Numbered from the stretch's first letter, positions 43,278 to 52,677 are shown. The stretch is 64,000 nt of DNA from Micromonospora sp. WMMD1102 (GCF_029626265.1 NZ_JARUBN010000001.1:2790001-2854000), one strand, 5' to 3'. Numbers and translations: made by a program. Notes: generated by a model not told the origin, from the letters alone.

Positions 43278-44501
43278 GTGCAGCAGTGCGCCTCCGTGGA
43301 CACGATGACTCCGACGATGCTGGTGCTGGGCACCGCCGAGTGGAGCGCGCAGATCGCGACGAACCAGCACTACGTGGTGCGGGAGTTCGCCCGCGACTTC
43401 GAGACCCACTTCGTCGAGTCGCTCGGCCTGCGCCGCGTGCGCCTCGACGCCCGCGACCTGAGCCGGATCGCCCGCCGGGTCCGCAACCGGGTGCGCGGGC
43501 ACTCCGGCACGACGCACCGGCCGGTGCCGGAGCGGGCCAGCATCGTCTCGCCGCTGATCGTGCCGGTGCACCGCCGGCCGACCCGGCTGGTCAACCGGAT
43601 CCTGCTGGAACGCGCCGTCACCGCTTGGCGGAACAGCCCGCGACCCCGGGGGCTGTGGACGTTCACCCCGGTGACGTACGGGCTCGAACGGTACGCCGAC
43701 TTCACCGTCTACCACTGCGTCGACCTGCTCGGCGCGTTCCCCGGTGTCGACGCGGTCGCCGTCGCCGCCGGAGAGCGCCGGCTGGCCACCCTGGCCCGGC
43801 CGGCGATCGCCACCAGCGAGGCCGTCGGCGCGCACCTGCGCACGACCGGCTTCCCGGACGTGCGGGTGCTGCCGAACGTCGCCGACGTGGACGTCTTCGC
43901 CGCCGCCGGCCGGCCCGCCGCGCAACGCCGTCCGGTGGCACTCTTCGCCGGCAACCTGTCACCGCACAAACTGGACTACCCGCTGCTGCGCGCCCTGGCC
44001 GAGGGGCTGCGCGGCCGGGGTGAGCTGCTACTCGCCGGTCCGGTCGCGGCCGGTGGCGGCGGCTTCGACACCGAACTGGCCGAGCTGGTCCGGCTCGGCG
44101 CGCGCTATCTCGGGGTGCTCGGCATCGACGAGCTGGCCGAGGTGGCCGGCACCGCCACGGTGGGTCTGGTGCCGTACGCCCTGAACGCATACACCACCGG
44201 GGTCAGCCCGCTGAAGTGCTACGAATACCTGTCGGCCGGGCTCTCCGTGGTGAGCACCGCCGTGCCGGACGTGGTCCGGGCGGCCCGGGGCAGCGACGCG
44301 ATCGGCGTGGCGGACTCCGTCGACGACTTCGTCAACCGGGTACTCGACGCCCTCGCACCCGCCACCGAAGAGGAGATCGCCGCCCGGGTCGGCCACGCCC
44401 GCGATTTCGGCTGGCGGGCCCGGGGCGAGCTGCTGCGCGGCATCGCCGGCCAGGCCGCCGGTGGGCAGCCGGCACCGGTGACCGGGGCGCCTGGTGCCTA
44501 G
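43278..44501 (+). CDS. Glycosyltransferase (GT4/GT1-like)
   Basis: A 407-aa GT-B glycosyltransferase. The N-terminal half has LVLGTAEWSAQIATNQHYVV and DFTVYHCVDLLGAFPGVDAV. The C-terminal half has PVALFAGNLSPHKLDYPLLR, GVLGIDELAEVAGTATVGLV and SPLKCYEYLSAGLSVVSTAV, the nucleotide-sugar site. It probably adds a sugar to the undecaprenyl-linked EPS unit. The start is uncertain: GTG 43278, GTG 43296 or ATG 43305, none with a clear ribosome site. The next gene overlaps its stop by 8 bp. Confidence 0.88.
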   Translation: MQQCASVDTMTPTMLVLGTAEWSAQIATNQHYVVREFARDFETHFVESLGLRRVRLDARDLSRIARRVRNRVRGHSGTTHRPVPERASIVSPLIVPVHRRPTRLVNRILLERAVTAWRNSPRPRGLWTFTPVTYGLERYADFTVYHCVDLLGAFPGVDAVAVAAGERRLATLARPAIATSEAVGAHLRTTGFPDVRVLPNVADVDVFAAAGRPAAQRRPVALFAGNLSPHKLDYPLLRALAEGLRGRGELLLAGPVAAGGGGFDTELAELVRLGARYLGVLGIDELAEVAGTATVGLVPYALNAYTTGVSPLKCYEYLSAGLSVVSTAVPDVVRAARGSDAIGVADSVDDFVNRVLDALAPATEEEIAARVGHARDFGWRARGELLRGIAGQAAGGQPAPVTGAPGA

Positions 44502-45978
44502 GGTGCTGCCGGCCGCCCGCCGCCTCGGCGACGAGCTGGCCCGCGCCGCCGCCCGGCCGCACCGGCTCGCCGTCCTGGCGACCGTCGTACTGGTGCTCGC
44601 CCTGCCCCAGCTCTACCTGCTGCCCAGGGGAAGCGTCGACATCGCCCTCGGCACCGTGGTCGCGCTGCTGCTCGCCCCGGTGGTCCTGCTCGCCACCCGG
44701 GGCGGACTCGCCCGCGGGCTGCTCCGGCTGGCCCTGGTCCGGATCCTGCTGGCCCTGCTGGCGCTCCGGCTGCTCGCGCTGGCCTGGTCACCCGAGCCGC
44801 GCGCCGGCTTGCAGTCCATCACGCTGCTCGGCCAGTTCGTCGTCACAGTGGTGCTGATGGTGGCGGTGGCCGGCGGCGGCGCCGCGGCACTGCGCCGGCT
44901 GCACCTCTGGTACTGGCCGTGGGTGCTGTTCGAAGCCGCCCTGGTGGTCGGATTCCGGCTGCTGCCCGGCCTGGAGGACGCCTACCTGCACTCGATCGGC
45001 GGCTTCTTCGCCGGGCAGAACACCGTCGCGGCGCTCTTCGGGGACAACCCGAACAACGTGCTGGACCCGGCGAAGGCCGGTGGCGTCTTCATCAACGCCA
45101 ACGTGGCGGCGATGTTCCTCGGGGTCAACGGCCTCGCCGCGTTCGCCCTGGCGGCGCTGACCGGGACCCGCTGGCTGCGGGTGGTCGGCGTACTGGCGCT
45201 GCTGGCGGTGCCGTTCACCGGCTCCAAGTCGGCCACGGTGCTGGTGTTCGCGCTGCCCGCCGCCGCGTACGCCTTCCACCGGCTGCGCCGGTACGCCACC
45301 CCGGCCGTCCGGCGCTATCTGCTGTTCGCCGCCGTGCCGCTGGCGGCGGCCGTGGTGCTGCTGCTCGCCCTCAACCGCGGTTTCCTGGACGCCCTGGTGG
45401 ACGCGTTCGTCGGCCGGACCGCCATCTGGCAGTTCGGTGCCGAGGAGTTCCGGGACAGCCCGCTGCTCGGGCTCGGCTACGGCGGCTGGGACGTCGGGTT
45501 CGCCGGCTACGCCGACCGGCACGACATCTGGCGGGTCTTCCCGCCGCACAACATCCTGCTCGGCGCCTGGGCGGTGACCGGCCTCGCCGGACTGGTGCTC
45601 ACCGTCGCCTTCTTCGTCGCCGCGTTCCGGCTCGTCGTCCGGCGGCTGTCGGACGGCCGCGCCGGGCAACCGTTCGTGATCTGCGCCGGCACGGCGATCG
45701 GCTGGATCCTGGTCCAGGGGCTCGGCGAGAACACCGACGTCTTCGGCGACATCCACCTGATCCCGATCGTCTCGCTGCTCATCGCCTACCTCGTCCGGCC
45801 CGTTGCCGAGGAGACCCAGGACAGTGCAAGCCACCCCGACCGTGGGAGTCGTACGCCACCAGCAGTTCCGGCCGTCGGAGACGTTCATCACCAGCCAGGC
45901 CCTGGCGATGCGGAGCTTCCACCCGCTGTTCGTGGCGAGGGACCCGGTCCCGAACCCGCCGCCAGCCGGCTCGGCTAG
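44494..45978 (+). CDS. O-antigen ligase/polymerase-like membrane protein
   Basis: A 494-aa integral membrane protein with about twelve TM segments and the large periplasmic loop of the Wzy/WaaL family (FRDSPLLGLGYGGWDVGFAG, then PPHNILLGAWAVTGLAGLVL). It probably polymerises or ligates EPS repeat units. GTG 44494 overlaps the previous stop. The last ~52 codons (from QDSASHPDRG) are polar, unlike the family, and overlap the next glycosyltransferase gene by 155 bp in another frame. An ancestral stop near 45824 may have been lost. Confidence 0.88.
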   Translation: MPRVLPAARRLGDELARAAARPHRLAVLATVVLVLALPQLYLLPRGSVDIALGTVVALLLAPVVLLATRGGLARGLLRLALVRILLALLALRLLALAWSPEPRAGLQSITLLGQFVVTVVLMVAVAGGGAAALRRLHLWYWPWVLFEAALVVGFRLLPGLEDAYLHSIGGFFAGQNTVAALFGDNPNNVLDPAKAGGVFINANVAAMFLGVNGLAAFALAALTGTRWLRVVGVLALLAVPFTGSKSATVLVFALPAAAYAFHRLRRYATPAVRRYLLFAAVPLAAAVVLLLALNRGFLDALVDAFVGRTAIWQFGAEEFRDSPLLGLGYGGWDVGFAGYADRHDIWRVFPPHNILLGAWAVTGLAGLVLTVAFFVAAFRLVVRRLSDGRAGQPFVICAGTAIGWILVQGLGENTDVFGDIHLIPIVSLLIAYLVRPVAEETQDSASHPDRGSRTPPAVPAVGDVHHQPGPGDAELPPAVRGEGPGPEPAASRLG

Positions 45979-46999
45979 CCCGGCACCGACGGGCGGACCG
46001 AGCGGTGACCCGGCCCGGCCCGACACGGTGAGCGTCGCCGACTTCGGCCGGGCGGCGGTGCTCGCCTACACCCTGACCCGCCGGTCGGAGCCGCTGCGCC
46101 GGCTGCTGGCCGAACGCGGCACGGCACTGCTGCACGCACACTTCGGGGTGGAGGGCGTCTACGTGGTGCCGGTGGCCCGCGCGCTGGGCGTGCCACTGGT
46201 CACCACCCTGCACGGGTTCGACGTGACGATCACCAAGTCCCGGCTGCTGGCGTCCCGGAAGACGTCCTGGGTGAACTACGTCGCCTGGCGCAACGAACTC
46301 TTCGACGCCGGGGCGAGGTTCGTCTGCGTCTCCGAGCACATCCGGGCCAGGGCGCTGGACTGGGGCTATCCCGCCGACCGGCTCGTCGTGCTGCCGACCG
46401 GGGTCGACGTCGACCTGATCCCGCCGGCCGGGCCGGTCGAGACGCCCCGGATCCTGCACGTGGCCCGGCTGGTGGAGAAGAAGGGCACCGCGGACCTGCT
46501 GCGGGCGTTCGCCGTGGTACGCCGGGCGGTGCCGGACGCCGAGCTGGTGGTGGTCGGCGACGGACCGCTGCGGGAGTCGCTGGACGCGCTCGCCCGGCAG
46601 CTCGACGTCGCGGCGGCGGTACGCTTCCTCGGCGCACTGCCGCATCCCGAGACACTCGGCTGCCTGCGCCGTTCCCGGCTGCTCTGCCAGCCGAGCGTCA
46701 CCGCCGCCTCCGGGGACCAGGAGGGGCTGCCGACGGTGCTGCTGGAGGCGGCGGCCAGCGGGCGCCCGGTGGTCGGCACCCGGCACGGCGGGATCGCGGA
46801 GGCGGTCACCGACGGCACCGACGGCTATCTGGTGGCCGAGCGGGACGTCGCCGGGCTCGCCGAGCGGCTGACCGCGCTGCTGACGGACCCGGACCTCTGC
46901 CGCCGGTTCGGCGAGGCCGGCCGGCGGACGGTCGTCGAACGCTTCAACCTGCGCAGCCAGACCGACAAGCTCGAATCGCTCTACGGGACGCTGCTATGA
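45824..46999 (+). CDS. GT4 family glycosyltransferase
   Basis: A 391-aa GT-B enzyme. The N-terminus VGVVRHQQFRPSETFITSQA is typical of exopolysaccharide GT4 transferases and fixes the start at or near GTG 45824, with CAGGA just upstream. HAHFGVEGVYVVPVARALGV and TLHGFDVTITKS form the acceptor side; LHVARLVEKKGTADLLRAFA and SVTAASGDQEGLPTVLLEAA contain the EX7E nucleotide-sugar motif. Its first 155 bp lie within the polymerase gene. Its stop overlaps the next start (ATGA). Confidence 0.92.
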   Translation: MQATPTVGVVRHQQFRPSETFITSQALAMRSFHPLFVARDPVPNPPPAGSASPAPTGGPSGDPARPDTVSVADFGRAAVLAYTLTRRSEPLRRLLAERGTALLHAHFGVEGVYVVPVARALGVPLVTTLHGFDVTITKSRLLASRKTSWVNYVAWRNELFDAGARFVCVSEHIRARALDWGYPADRLVVLPTGVDVDLIPPAGPVETPRILHVARLVEKKGTADLLRAFAVVRRAVPDAELVVVGDGPLRESLDALARQLDVAAAVRFLGALPHPETLGCLRRSRLLCQPSVTAASGDQEGLPTVLLEAAASGRPVVGTRHGGIAEAVTDGTDGYLVAERDVAGLAERLTALLTDPDLCRRFGEAGRRTVVERFNLRSQTDKLESLYGTLL

Positions 47000-48189
47000 C
47001 CGAGTCCATAATGGTCTTCTCCCGGGCCACCCCGCACCACCACACCGGCGGCATGGAGACACTGGCCTGGAGTCTCGCCGCCGAACTCGCCCGGCAGGGC
47101 CGCCAGGTCCGGGTCGTCACCACGGCCATCCCCGGGGTGCCCGGTCCGTTCGCGGCGGACGGGGTCGAGGTGGTGCCGCTGGCCGGTACCCGGCCCGGAC
47201 GGTACTCCGCGGCCTGGTGGCGGGAGTCCCGGGCGTACTGGGCGGCCTGCGCGACGCCGCCCGGGGCGGTGCTGTCGGTGAGCGCCGGGGCGTACTCGGT
47301 GGTCCGGGCCCGGGAGCGGCATCCGGGTACGCCGTTCGTGTTGCAGGCGCACGGCACCTCGATGATGGAGATCGGCTCGAAGCTGCGGGCCGGGAACCTG
47401 CGGTCGCTGGCGACCGCGCCGAAGAACGTCGGCTGGCTGGCCCGGGACCTGGTCCGGTACCGGGACTTCGACCGGGTGGTCGCGGTCGGCGGGCGGGTCG
47501 CCGAGTCGCTGGCCGCCGCGCCGCAGCGCTGGGCGGTCCGGCCGGACCGGATCCGGCTGATCCCGAACGGGGTACGCCCGGCGGACCACACCGGCGGTGT
47601 CGAGCAGCGCCGGAAGCTGCGGGCGGCACTCGGCGTCGACGACCGGGTCACAGTGGTCGGCTGCGTCGGCCGGCTGCACGTGCAGAAGCGGCTGGACCGG
47701 GCGCTGCGCGCGGCGGCGGTACTGCGCGACCGGGGCCACGGCGACCGGTTCCGGTTCCTGCTGGTCGGCGACGGCCCGGACGAGGGCCGGTTGCGCGCCC
47801 TGGTCCGCGACCTGCGGCTGGCCGAGCTGGTCACCTTCGTCGGCCGGGTGCCGCCGGAGGAGGTCGGGCGGTACTACGCGGCGGCCGACGTCGCCCTGCT
47901 CACCACGGCACGGCTGGAAGTGGGGCTGCCGATGGCGATCCTGGAGGCGCTGGCCGGTGGGCTGCCCTGCGTACTTCCGACCGGCGCCACCGGGCCGGAC
48001 TCGCTGGCCGGCGTGCTGCACCCAGTCGACCCCGCCGATCCCGGCGCCCTCGCCGAGATCCTGACCGGGATGCCGCCGGCTGCCGGTCCCCGGTCGAGCC
48101 TGCTTCCCGAGGAACTCACCCTGGCACACTGTGCCCGCAGCTACCTGACGCTCTTCGACGAACTCGCCGGCCGGCCCGGAACACCGTGA
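46996..48189 (+). CDS. GT4 family glycosyltransferase
   Basis: A 397-aa GT-B enzyme: HHHTGGMETLAWSLAAELAR (glycine-rich start), VLQAHGTSMMEIGSKLRAGN, LIPNGVRPADHTGGVEQRRK, VGCVGRLHVQKRLDRALRAA and TTARLEVGLPMAILEALAGG (EX7E). It is coupled to both neighbours: ATG 46996 overlaps the previous stop, and its TGA overlaps the flippase GTG. Acceptor and donor sugars are unknown. Confidence 0.93.
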   Translation: MTESIMVFSRATPHHHTGGMETLAWSLAAELARQGRQVRVVTTAIPGVPGPFAADGVEVVPLAGTRPGRYSAAWWRESRAYWAACATPPGAVLSVSAGAYSVVRARERHPGTPFVLQAHGTSMMEIGSKLRAGNLRSLATAPKNVGWLARDLVRYRDFDRVVAVGGRVAESLAAAPQRWAVRPDRIRLIPNGVRPADHTGGVEQRRKLRAALGVDDRVTVVGCVGRLHVQKRLDRALRAAAVLRDRGHGDRFRFLLVGDGPDEGRLRALVRDLRLAELVTFVGRVPPEEVGRYYAAADVALLTTARLEVGLPMAILEALAGGLPCVLPTGATGPDSLAGVLHPVDPADPGALAEILTGMPPAAGPRSSLLPEELTLAHCARSYLTLFDELAGRPGTP

Positions 48190-49703
48190 CCAGGATCTTC
48201 TTCCGGCTGCTGCTCGGCGGGGTGACCGGAAAGGTGCTCGGGCTGCTCCGCGAGGTGCTGCTCGCGGCGCTCTTCGGCGCCGGCCGGGTGGTGGCGGCCA
48301 ACCGGGTCGCGCTGACCGCGACCCTGATCCCGATCAACTTCTTCACCGCCGACGCGCTCTCCGCCGGGTTCCTGCCGCTGTACGTGCAGTACCGCACCGA
48401 ACGGCCGGCGATGGCCCTGGTGCTCTACCGCACCGTACGCTCGCTGCTCACCGCGTTCTCGTTGCTGCTCGCCGTGGGGCTGCTGCTCGGCCGGGCCGCC
48501 TGGGTCGACCTGCTGGCGCCCGGCCTCGACGCGGAGACCGCCCGGATCGCCGCGACGATGCTCGGGATCGCCGCCCTGGCGGTGCCGTGCTACGTGCACT
48601 ACAACCTGCACACCCTGGTCGGCCTCGCGCACGACGACGTACGCCTGATCAACATCCGCCCGTCGGCGCAGAGCCTCGGGCTGATCGCCGCGACGCTGCT
48701 GGCCTATCTCACCGGCCGGGTCGAGCTGCTCGCCTGGGGCTTCACCGTGCCCTACGTGCTGCTCTGGCTCTTCGGCATCTACTGGGTCCGGCGCCGGGGC
48801 TACCTGACCGGGGTCGACGGCGATCCGGACGCGCGGTTGCCGGACGGGGCCGCCCGGCGGCTGGCGCTGCGGATGTTCTGGCACCGGCTCCGGCCGCTGC
48901 TGCTGATCCCGGTGATCCTGCAGGGCTCGATCGGGGTGGAGCGGGCGGTCGGCTCGCTGCTCGGCGTCGAGGTGGTCGCGGCGACCGAGTACGCCCGGTT
49001 CGTCGTCGACTCCTGCATGGCGCTGCTCGCCGCCCCGCTCGGGCTGGCCGGGCTGGCCTCGTTCGCCAAGATGGAGCCGGGCGCGGTGGCCGGCGGCCTG
49101 CGCCGGCTGCTTCCGCCGGTGCTCTTCGTGACCGTGCCGCTCTCGTTGATCCTCTGCCTCAACAGCACCGGCATCGTCACCCTGCTCTACGCGCGCGGCG
49201 AGTTCGACGAGCAGGCGGTACGGATCTCCGCCACCCTGCTGCTCGGCTTCGCGCTCGGCATCTGGGCGCAGGTGATCGGCTACACCCTGGTCAAGGTGCT
49301 GAACGCCCGGGGCCGCAACTTCCAGGTCGCGATCGTGATGGCGGTCTCCTACACGGCTGCCGCCGGGCTGAACCTGCTGCTGTTCCGGCACTGGGGCGCG
49401 CTCACCCTGGGGGTGGCGGCCTCGGTCGGCGGGCTGTTGATGTTCCTCGTCTCGGCCCGCCTGCTGGGGGTGCTCGGGTTCAGCCTGAAGCTCGCCGCCG
49501 CGTTGCTGCCCGGCACGGTCGCGGCCGGTGCGCTCGGCTACCTGCTCGCCGGGCTGGGCCTGCTCCGGCTGGTCGCCTCCTGCCTCGGGATCCTGCTGGT
49601 CTGGGTCGGCTCCGCCGCACTGCTGCCCGGACTGCGCCGGACCTTCCTGCTCGGCATCTGGGCCCGGGTCGCCGGACTGGCCGGGCGCAAGAGCGGGGTG
49701 TGA
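48186..49703 (+). CDS. MurJ/MATE-like lipid-linked oligosaccharide flippase
   Basis: A 505-aa protein with about 14 TM helices of the MurJ/MviN superfamily: KVLGLLREVLLAALFGAGRV at the N-terminus, FFTADALSAGFLPLYVQYRT, then SLILCLNSTGIVTLLYARGE and FALGIWAQVIGYTLVKVLNA. In this setting it probably flips the undecaprenyl-linked EPS unit, not lipid II. GTG 48186 overlaps the preceding TGA (GTGA), and the conserved N-terminus follows directly. It is the fourth gene of a tightly coupled string. Confidence 0.92.
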   Translation: MTRIFFRLLLGGVTGKVLGLLREVLLAALFGAGRVVAANRVALTATLIPINFFTADALSAGFLPLYVQYRTERPAMALVLYRTVRSLLTAFSLLLAVGLLLGRAAWVDLLAPGLDAETARIAATMLGIAALAVPCYVHYNLHTLVGLAHDDVRLINIRPSAQSLGLIAATLLAYLTGRVELLAWGFTVPYVLLWLFGIYWVRRRGYLTGVDGDPDARLPDGAARRLALRMFWHRLRPLLLIPVILQGSIGVERAVGSLLGVEVVAATEYARFVVDSCMALLAAPLGLAGLASFAKMEPGAVAGGLRRLLPPVLFVTVPLSLILCLNSTGIVTLLYARGEFDEQAVRISATLLLGFALGIWAQVIGYTLVKVLNARGRNFQVAIVMAVSYTAAAGLNLLLFRHWGALTLGVAASVGGLLMFLVSARLLGVLGFSLKLAAALLPGTVAAGALGYLLAGLGLLRLVASCLGILLVWVGSAALLPGLRRTFLLGIWARVAGLAGRKSGV

Positions 49704-49779
49704 GCGATGGAAACCAGGTTGGTCCGCCTGACGGTCCGCCTGCCAGCCCGTCTTTCAGTCCGTCGGAGGGAGCGTCGAC

Positions 49780-50937
49780 ATGACAGCCGGAGAGGTCCGC
49801 GACCAGGACACCGGAACCGCCCGCCCCGGCGCCGACGCGCCGGTCCCGCGGCTGCTCGCGGACCGGTCGGTGGCGGTGGTGCACGAGTGGTTCGGCGCCA
49901 CCGGCGGTTCGGAGAACGTCTTCCGGCAGATCGCGGCGCAACTGCCGCACGCCCGGCGGTTCGTGCTCTGGAAGGACGAGGGTGTCGTCGAGCCGGACCT
50001 GCGGGAGTCGTGGCTGGCCCGGACGCCGCTGCGGCGTACCAAGGCGGTGGCGTTGCCGTTGATGCCGCTGGTCTGGCGGACGCTCAGCCGGGAACGGTTC
50101 GACGTGGTCATCTCGTCCAGCCACGCCTTCGCGCACACCGTCCGGCTGGGCACTCCCGAACACACCCGCTACCTGAGCTACGTGCACTCGCCGGCCCGCT
50201 ACATCTGGAGCCCGTCCTTCGACGGCCGGGGCGCCAACCCGCTGCTGGCCGCACCCCGGCGGGTGCTGCAAGCCGCCGACCTGCGGCTGAGCCGGCACGT
50301 GCACGCGTACGCCGCGAACTCCCGGGAGGTGCGGGACCGGATCGCGCGGTACTGGCGGCGGGACGCGACGGTCGTGAACCCGCCGGTGGACACCGACTTC
50401 TTCGCCGGTGCACCGCAGGCGGACCGGGAGCAGTCCCGGGACTATCTGCTCGGGGTCGGGCGGTGGATTCCGTACAAGAACTTCGACCTGATCATCGCGA
50501 TCGCCGAGGCCGCCGGGGTGCCGCTGGTGATCGCCGGCTCGGGGCCCGCGGAGGCGAACCTGCGCCGCGCCGCCGCCCGGGCCGCCGTGCCGGTCCGCTT
50601 CGAGGTGCAGCCCGACCGGGAGCGGCTCCGCCGGCTCTACTGGGGAGCACGCGCCCTGCTCTTCCCGGTGCACGAGGACTTCGGCATCATCCCGGTGGAG
50701 GCGCAGGCCTGCGGTACTCCGGTGATCGGCCTGCGCCGTGGCGGGCTGCTGGAGACGGTCGTCGACGGGCAGACCGGGCTGCTCGTCGACTCGCTGACCG
50801 CCGCCGACTTCGTGCCCCTGCTCCGCCGTCTCGACGAGCTCGACCTCGACCGGCTGCCGCCGCACGCCGCCGGCTTCTCCCACCGGGCGTTTGCGCGGCG
50901 GTTGACCGGCTGGATCGCCGAACAGACCGCAGGCTGA
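49780..50937 (+). CDS. GT4 family glycosyltransferase (mannosyltransferase-like)
   Basis: A 385-aa GT-B enzyme: VAVVHEWFGATGGSENVFRQ, LSYVHSPARYIWSPSFDGRG, VVNPPVDTDFF, YLLGVGRWIPYKNFDLIIAI and FPVHEDFGIIPVEAQACGTP (EX7E). The VHEWF and YVHSPARY motifs are common in mannosyl-/rhamnosyltransferases of EPS loci, but donor specificity is not certain. ATG 49780 follows GGAGGGAG. It is the last gene of the EPS run and converges with the heptad-repeat protein. Confidence 0.93.
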   Translation: MTAGEVRDQDTGTARPGADAPVPRLLADRSVAVVHEWFGATGGSENVFRQIAAQLPHARRFVLWKDEGVVEPDLRESWLARTPLRRTKAVALPLMPLVWRTLSRERFDVVISSSHAFAHTVRLGTPEHTRYLSYVHSPARYIWSPSFDGRGANPLLAAPRRVLQAADLRLSRHVHAYAANSREVRDRIARYWRRDATVVNPPVDTDFFAGAPQADREQSRDYLLGVGRWIPYKNFDLIIAIAEAAGVPLVIAGSGPAEANLRRAAARAAVPVRFEVQPDRERLRRLYWGARALLFPVHEDFGIIPVEAQACGTPVIGLRRGGLLETVVDGQTGLLVDSLTAADFVPLLRRLDELDLDRLPPHAAGFSHRAFARRLTGWIAEQTAG

Positions 50938-50967
50938 CCGCCCCTTCCCACCCCGGCTGTGCGGTGC

Positions 50968-52491
50968 TCAGAAGATCAGGGTCTCCCGGAGGTAGGTGGC
51001 CACCCGGCGCAGCTCCAGGGCGCCGTCCACGGGGGCGGTCATCCGCAGCACCAGCTGCCGGTCGACGACGCCCTCGCTGCCGCTCTTGAAGTACCCGACG
51101 ACGACCAGCCCGTGCCGCTGCTCACCGTTCTCCTGCAACGTGTTCGTCTCGACGTACGCGGAGAACTGCCCGCTGCGGATCCAGCGCTTGCCCCACGCCT
51201 CCTCGGCCTGCCGCATCGCGACCTGCTGCGCCTCGTCACAGGGCTGCGCGCAGTCGCGCACGATCAGCTCCCCGCCGAACTCCGGTTTGTCGCTGCCCGG
51301 CGGCACCCCGCAGTTGTACTTGGTGAAGCCCTCCGCCCGACCGGAGAGCACGCACTGCCAGCTGCTCGGCACCTTGACGGTGAAGGTCAGGCCCTCCAGG
51401 TCCGGCAGGGTGCGCACCTCGTCCCGCTCGGTGAACGTCGGCCACTTCGTCGGCCACGATCCCGGCGTCGGCGGCTCCAGGCCCGGTTGCAGCGGCGGGT
51501 TCGTCGGTGCCGGCGGCGGCAGGACGCTCGCGCTCGGCTTGGCGTCCGGTGGCGGCTCGTCACCGCCGTCGCCGCCGGAGAGGCTCACGGCGAGGATGGT
51601 CCCACCACCGGCCAGCACCAGGACGACGACCACGGCGACGGCGACCAGGAGCCAGTTTCGGCGCGGCTTCGGCTCGGAGGGCACGATGTGCCGCACCGGC
51701 GAGTAGAGCGGGTCGTAACCGGAGGCGTCCGTGGCCGGTTCGGCCGAGTACGGCCTGGGCATCTCGGGCAGCGGCTGCGGCGGCCCGGAGATCGAGTCGG
51801 GCGGCCCGGAGATCTGGTACGGCGGCACCGAGCTCTGGTAGGGCGGCCCGGAACTCTGGTCCGGTGGCACGGAGACCTGGTAGGGCGGCGCGGAACTCTG
51901 GTGCGGCGGCACCGAGACCTGGTGCGGCGGTGCGGAGGTCTGGTGCGGCGGTGCGGACGTCGGGGTCGAGGTCGGCACCGGGGTCGCGTTCACCACCGGG
52001 GTCGACTGTGGGGGGCCGGCCTGCCACGGGTTCGGTGCCGGGGCGCCGGGCGTGAGCCGGGTGGTGGGGGTGGCCAGCTCGTCGTCGTCCGGCCCGGCGG
52101 AACCGTTCGGTGCGGTGCCGTTCGCCGGTGCGGCGGTGGTCTTCATGGTCGGCGAATCGCCGTCCCCGACGCCCTCCTGCGCCGGCCGGCACTCCATGCC
52201 CAGCGCGGCGAAGAGCCGCTCGCCGCCGCCGGCTTCGCTCGCGGCGTAGGCGACCCACGGCGCGGGGGTGGCGAACTCGGCGTGCACGTACCGGGGGCCG
52301 CCCGCGCTGGGCTGGGCCAACGCCTGGGCGGTGCCGGCGAACGCGTCGCGCCAACGTTGGTCACCCGCGACGGCGGCGTCCAGCACGGCCACCGTGTACG
52401 AGTTGCCCTGCCCGTCGATGGCGGACCAGACGCTGCCGACCTGGCACAGGCTGACCGCCTCGATGAACTGGTACGGACCCACTGGCTGCAT
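50968..52491 (-). CDS. Single-pass membrane protein with nine PP heptad repeats
   Basis: A 507-aa protein of no recognised family. Residues 1-105 are a small globular cytoplasmic domain (GPYQFIEAVSLCQVGSVWSA). Residues 120-270 are disordered and Pro-rich with nine exact-length heptads (S-x-P-P-[HYDQ]-x-x) at 179-241. A TM helix at ~281-305 (LVAVAVVVVLVLAGGG) is followed by a linker and an extracytoplasmic domain with paired cysteines (SWQCVLSGRAEGFTKYNCGV, DCAQPCDEAQQVAMRQAEEA). The N-terminal part resembles that of actinobacterial kinase-like membrane proteins but has no kinase motifs. ATG 52491 is consistent with a coupled TM topology. Confidence 0.8.
   Translation of the reverse strand: MQPVGPYQFIEAVSLCQVGSVWSAIDGQGNSYTVAVLDAAVAGDQRWRDAFAGTAQALAQPSAGGPRYVHAEFATPAPWVAYAASEAGGGERLFAALGMECRPAQEGVGDGDSPTMKTTAAPANGTAPNGSAGPDDDELATPTTRLTPGAPAPNPWQAGPPQSTPVVNATPVPTSTPTSAPPHQTSAPPHQVSVPPHQSSAPPYQVSVPPDQSSGPPYQSSVPPYQISGPPDSISGPPQPLPEMPRPYSAEPATDASGYDPLYSPVRHIVPSEPKPRRNWLLVAVAVVVVLVLAGGGTILAVSLSGGDGGDEPPPDAKPSASVLPPPAPTNPPLQPGLEPPTPGSWPTKWPTFTERDEVRTLPDLEGLTFTVKVPSSWQCVLSGRAEGFTKYNCGVPPGSDKPEFGGELIVRDCAQPCDEAQQVAMRQAEEAWGKRWIRSGQFSAYVETNTLQENGEQRHGLVVVGYFKSGSEGVVDRQLVLRMTAPVDGALELRRVATYLRETLIF
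51769..51957 (-). repeat. 21-bp in-frame tandem array (9 units)
   Basis: Nine consecutive 21-bp units encode SAPPHQT, SAPPHQV, SVPPHQS, SAPPYQV, SVPPDQS, SGPPYQS, SVPPYQI, SGPPDSI and SGPPQPL. It is a variable-number repeat in a cytoplasmic linker. Confidence 0.9.
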
Positions 52492-52677
52492 CCCAACCCA
52501 CTTCCGCTTCGCTCCCTGCGGATCCTAGCGAGGCGGGACCAGTGCGCCCGAAGCCCCTCCGAGGGCCGGTGACCCGGTCGTGTCCGCCTCGGCCGCCGGG
52601 TGATGGTACCTGAGCGCTGACTCAGGGTGTCGGGCGCGACGGGACGACAGTGGACTGTGCCGGCGGTTCCGGGCTGC

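Noticed and set aside
51769..51957. Regular 21-bp repeats resembling a CRISPR array
   Set aside because: Units are contiguous without spacers and stay in frame of a protein (heptads), so they are coding tandem repeats.
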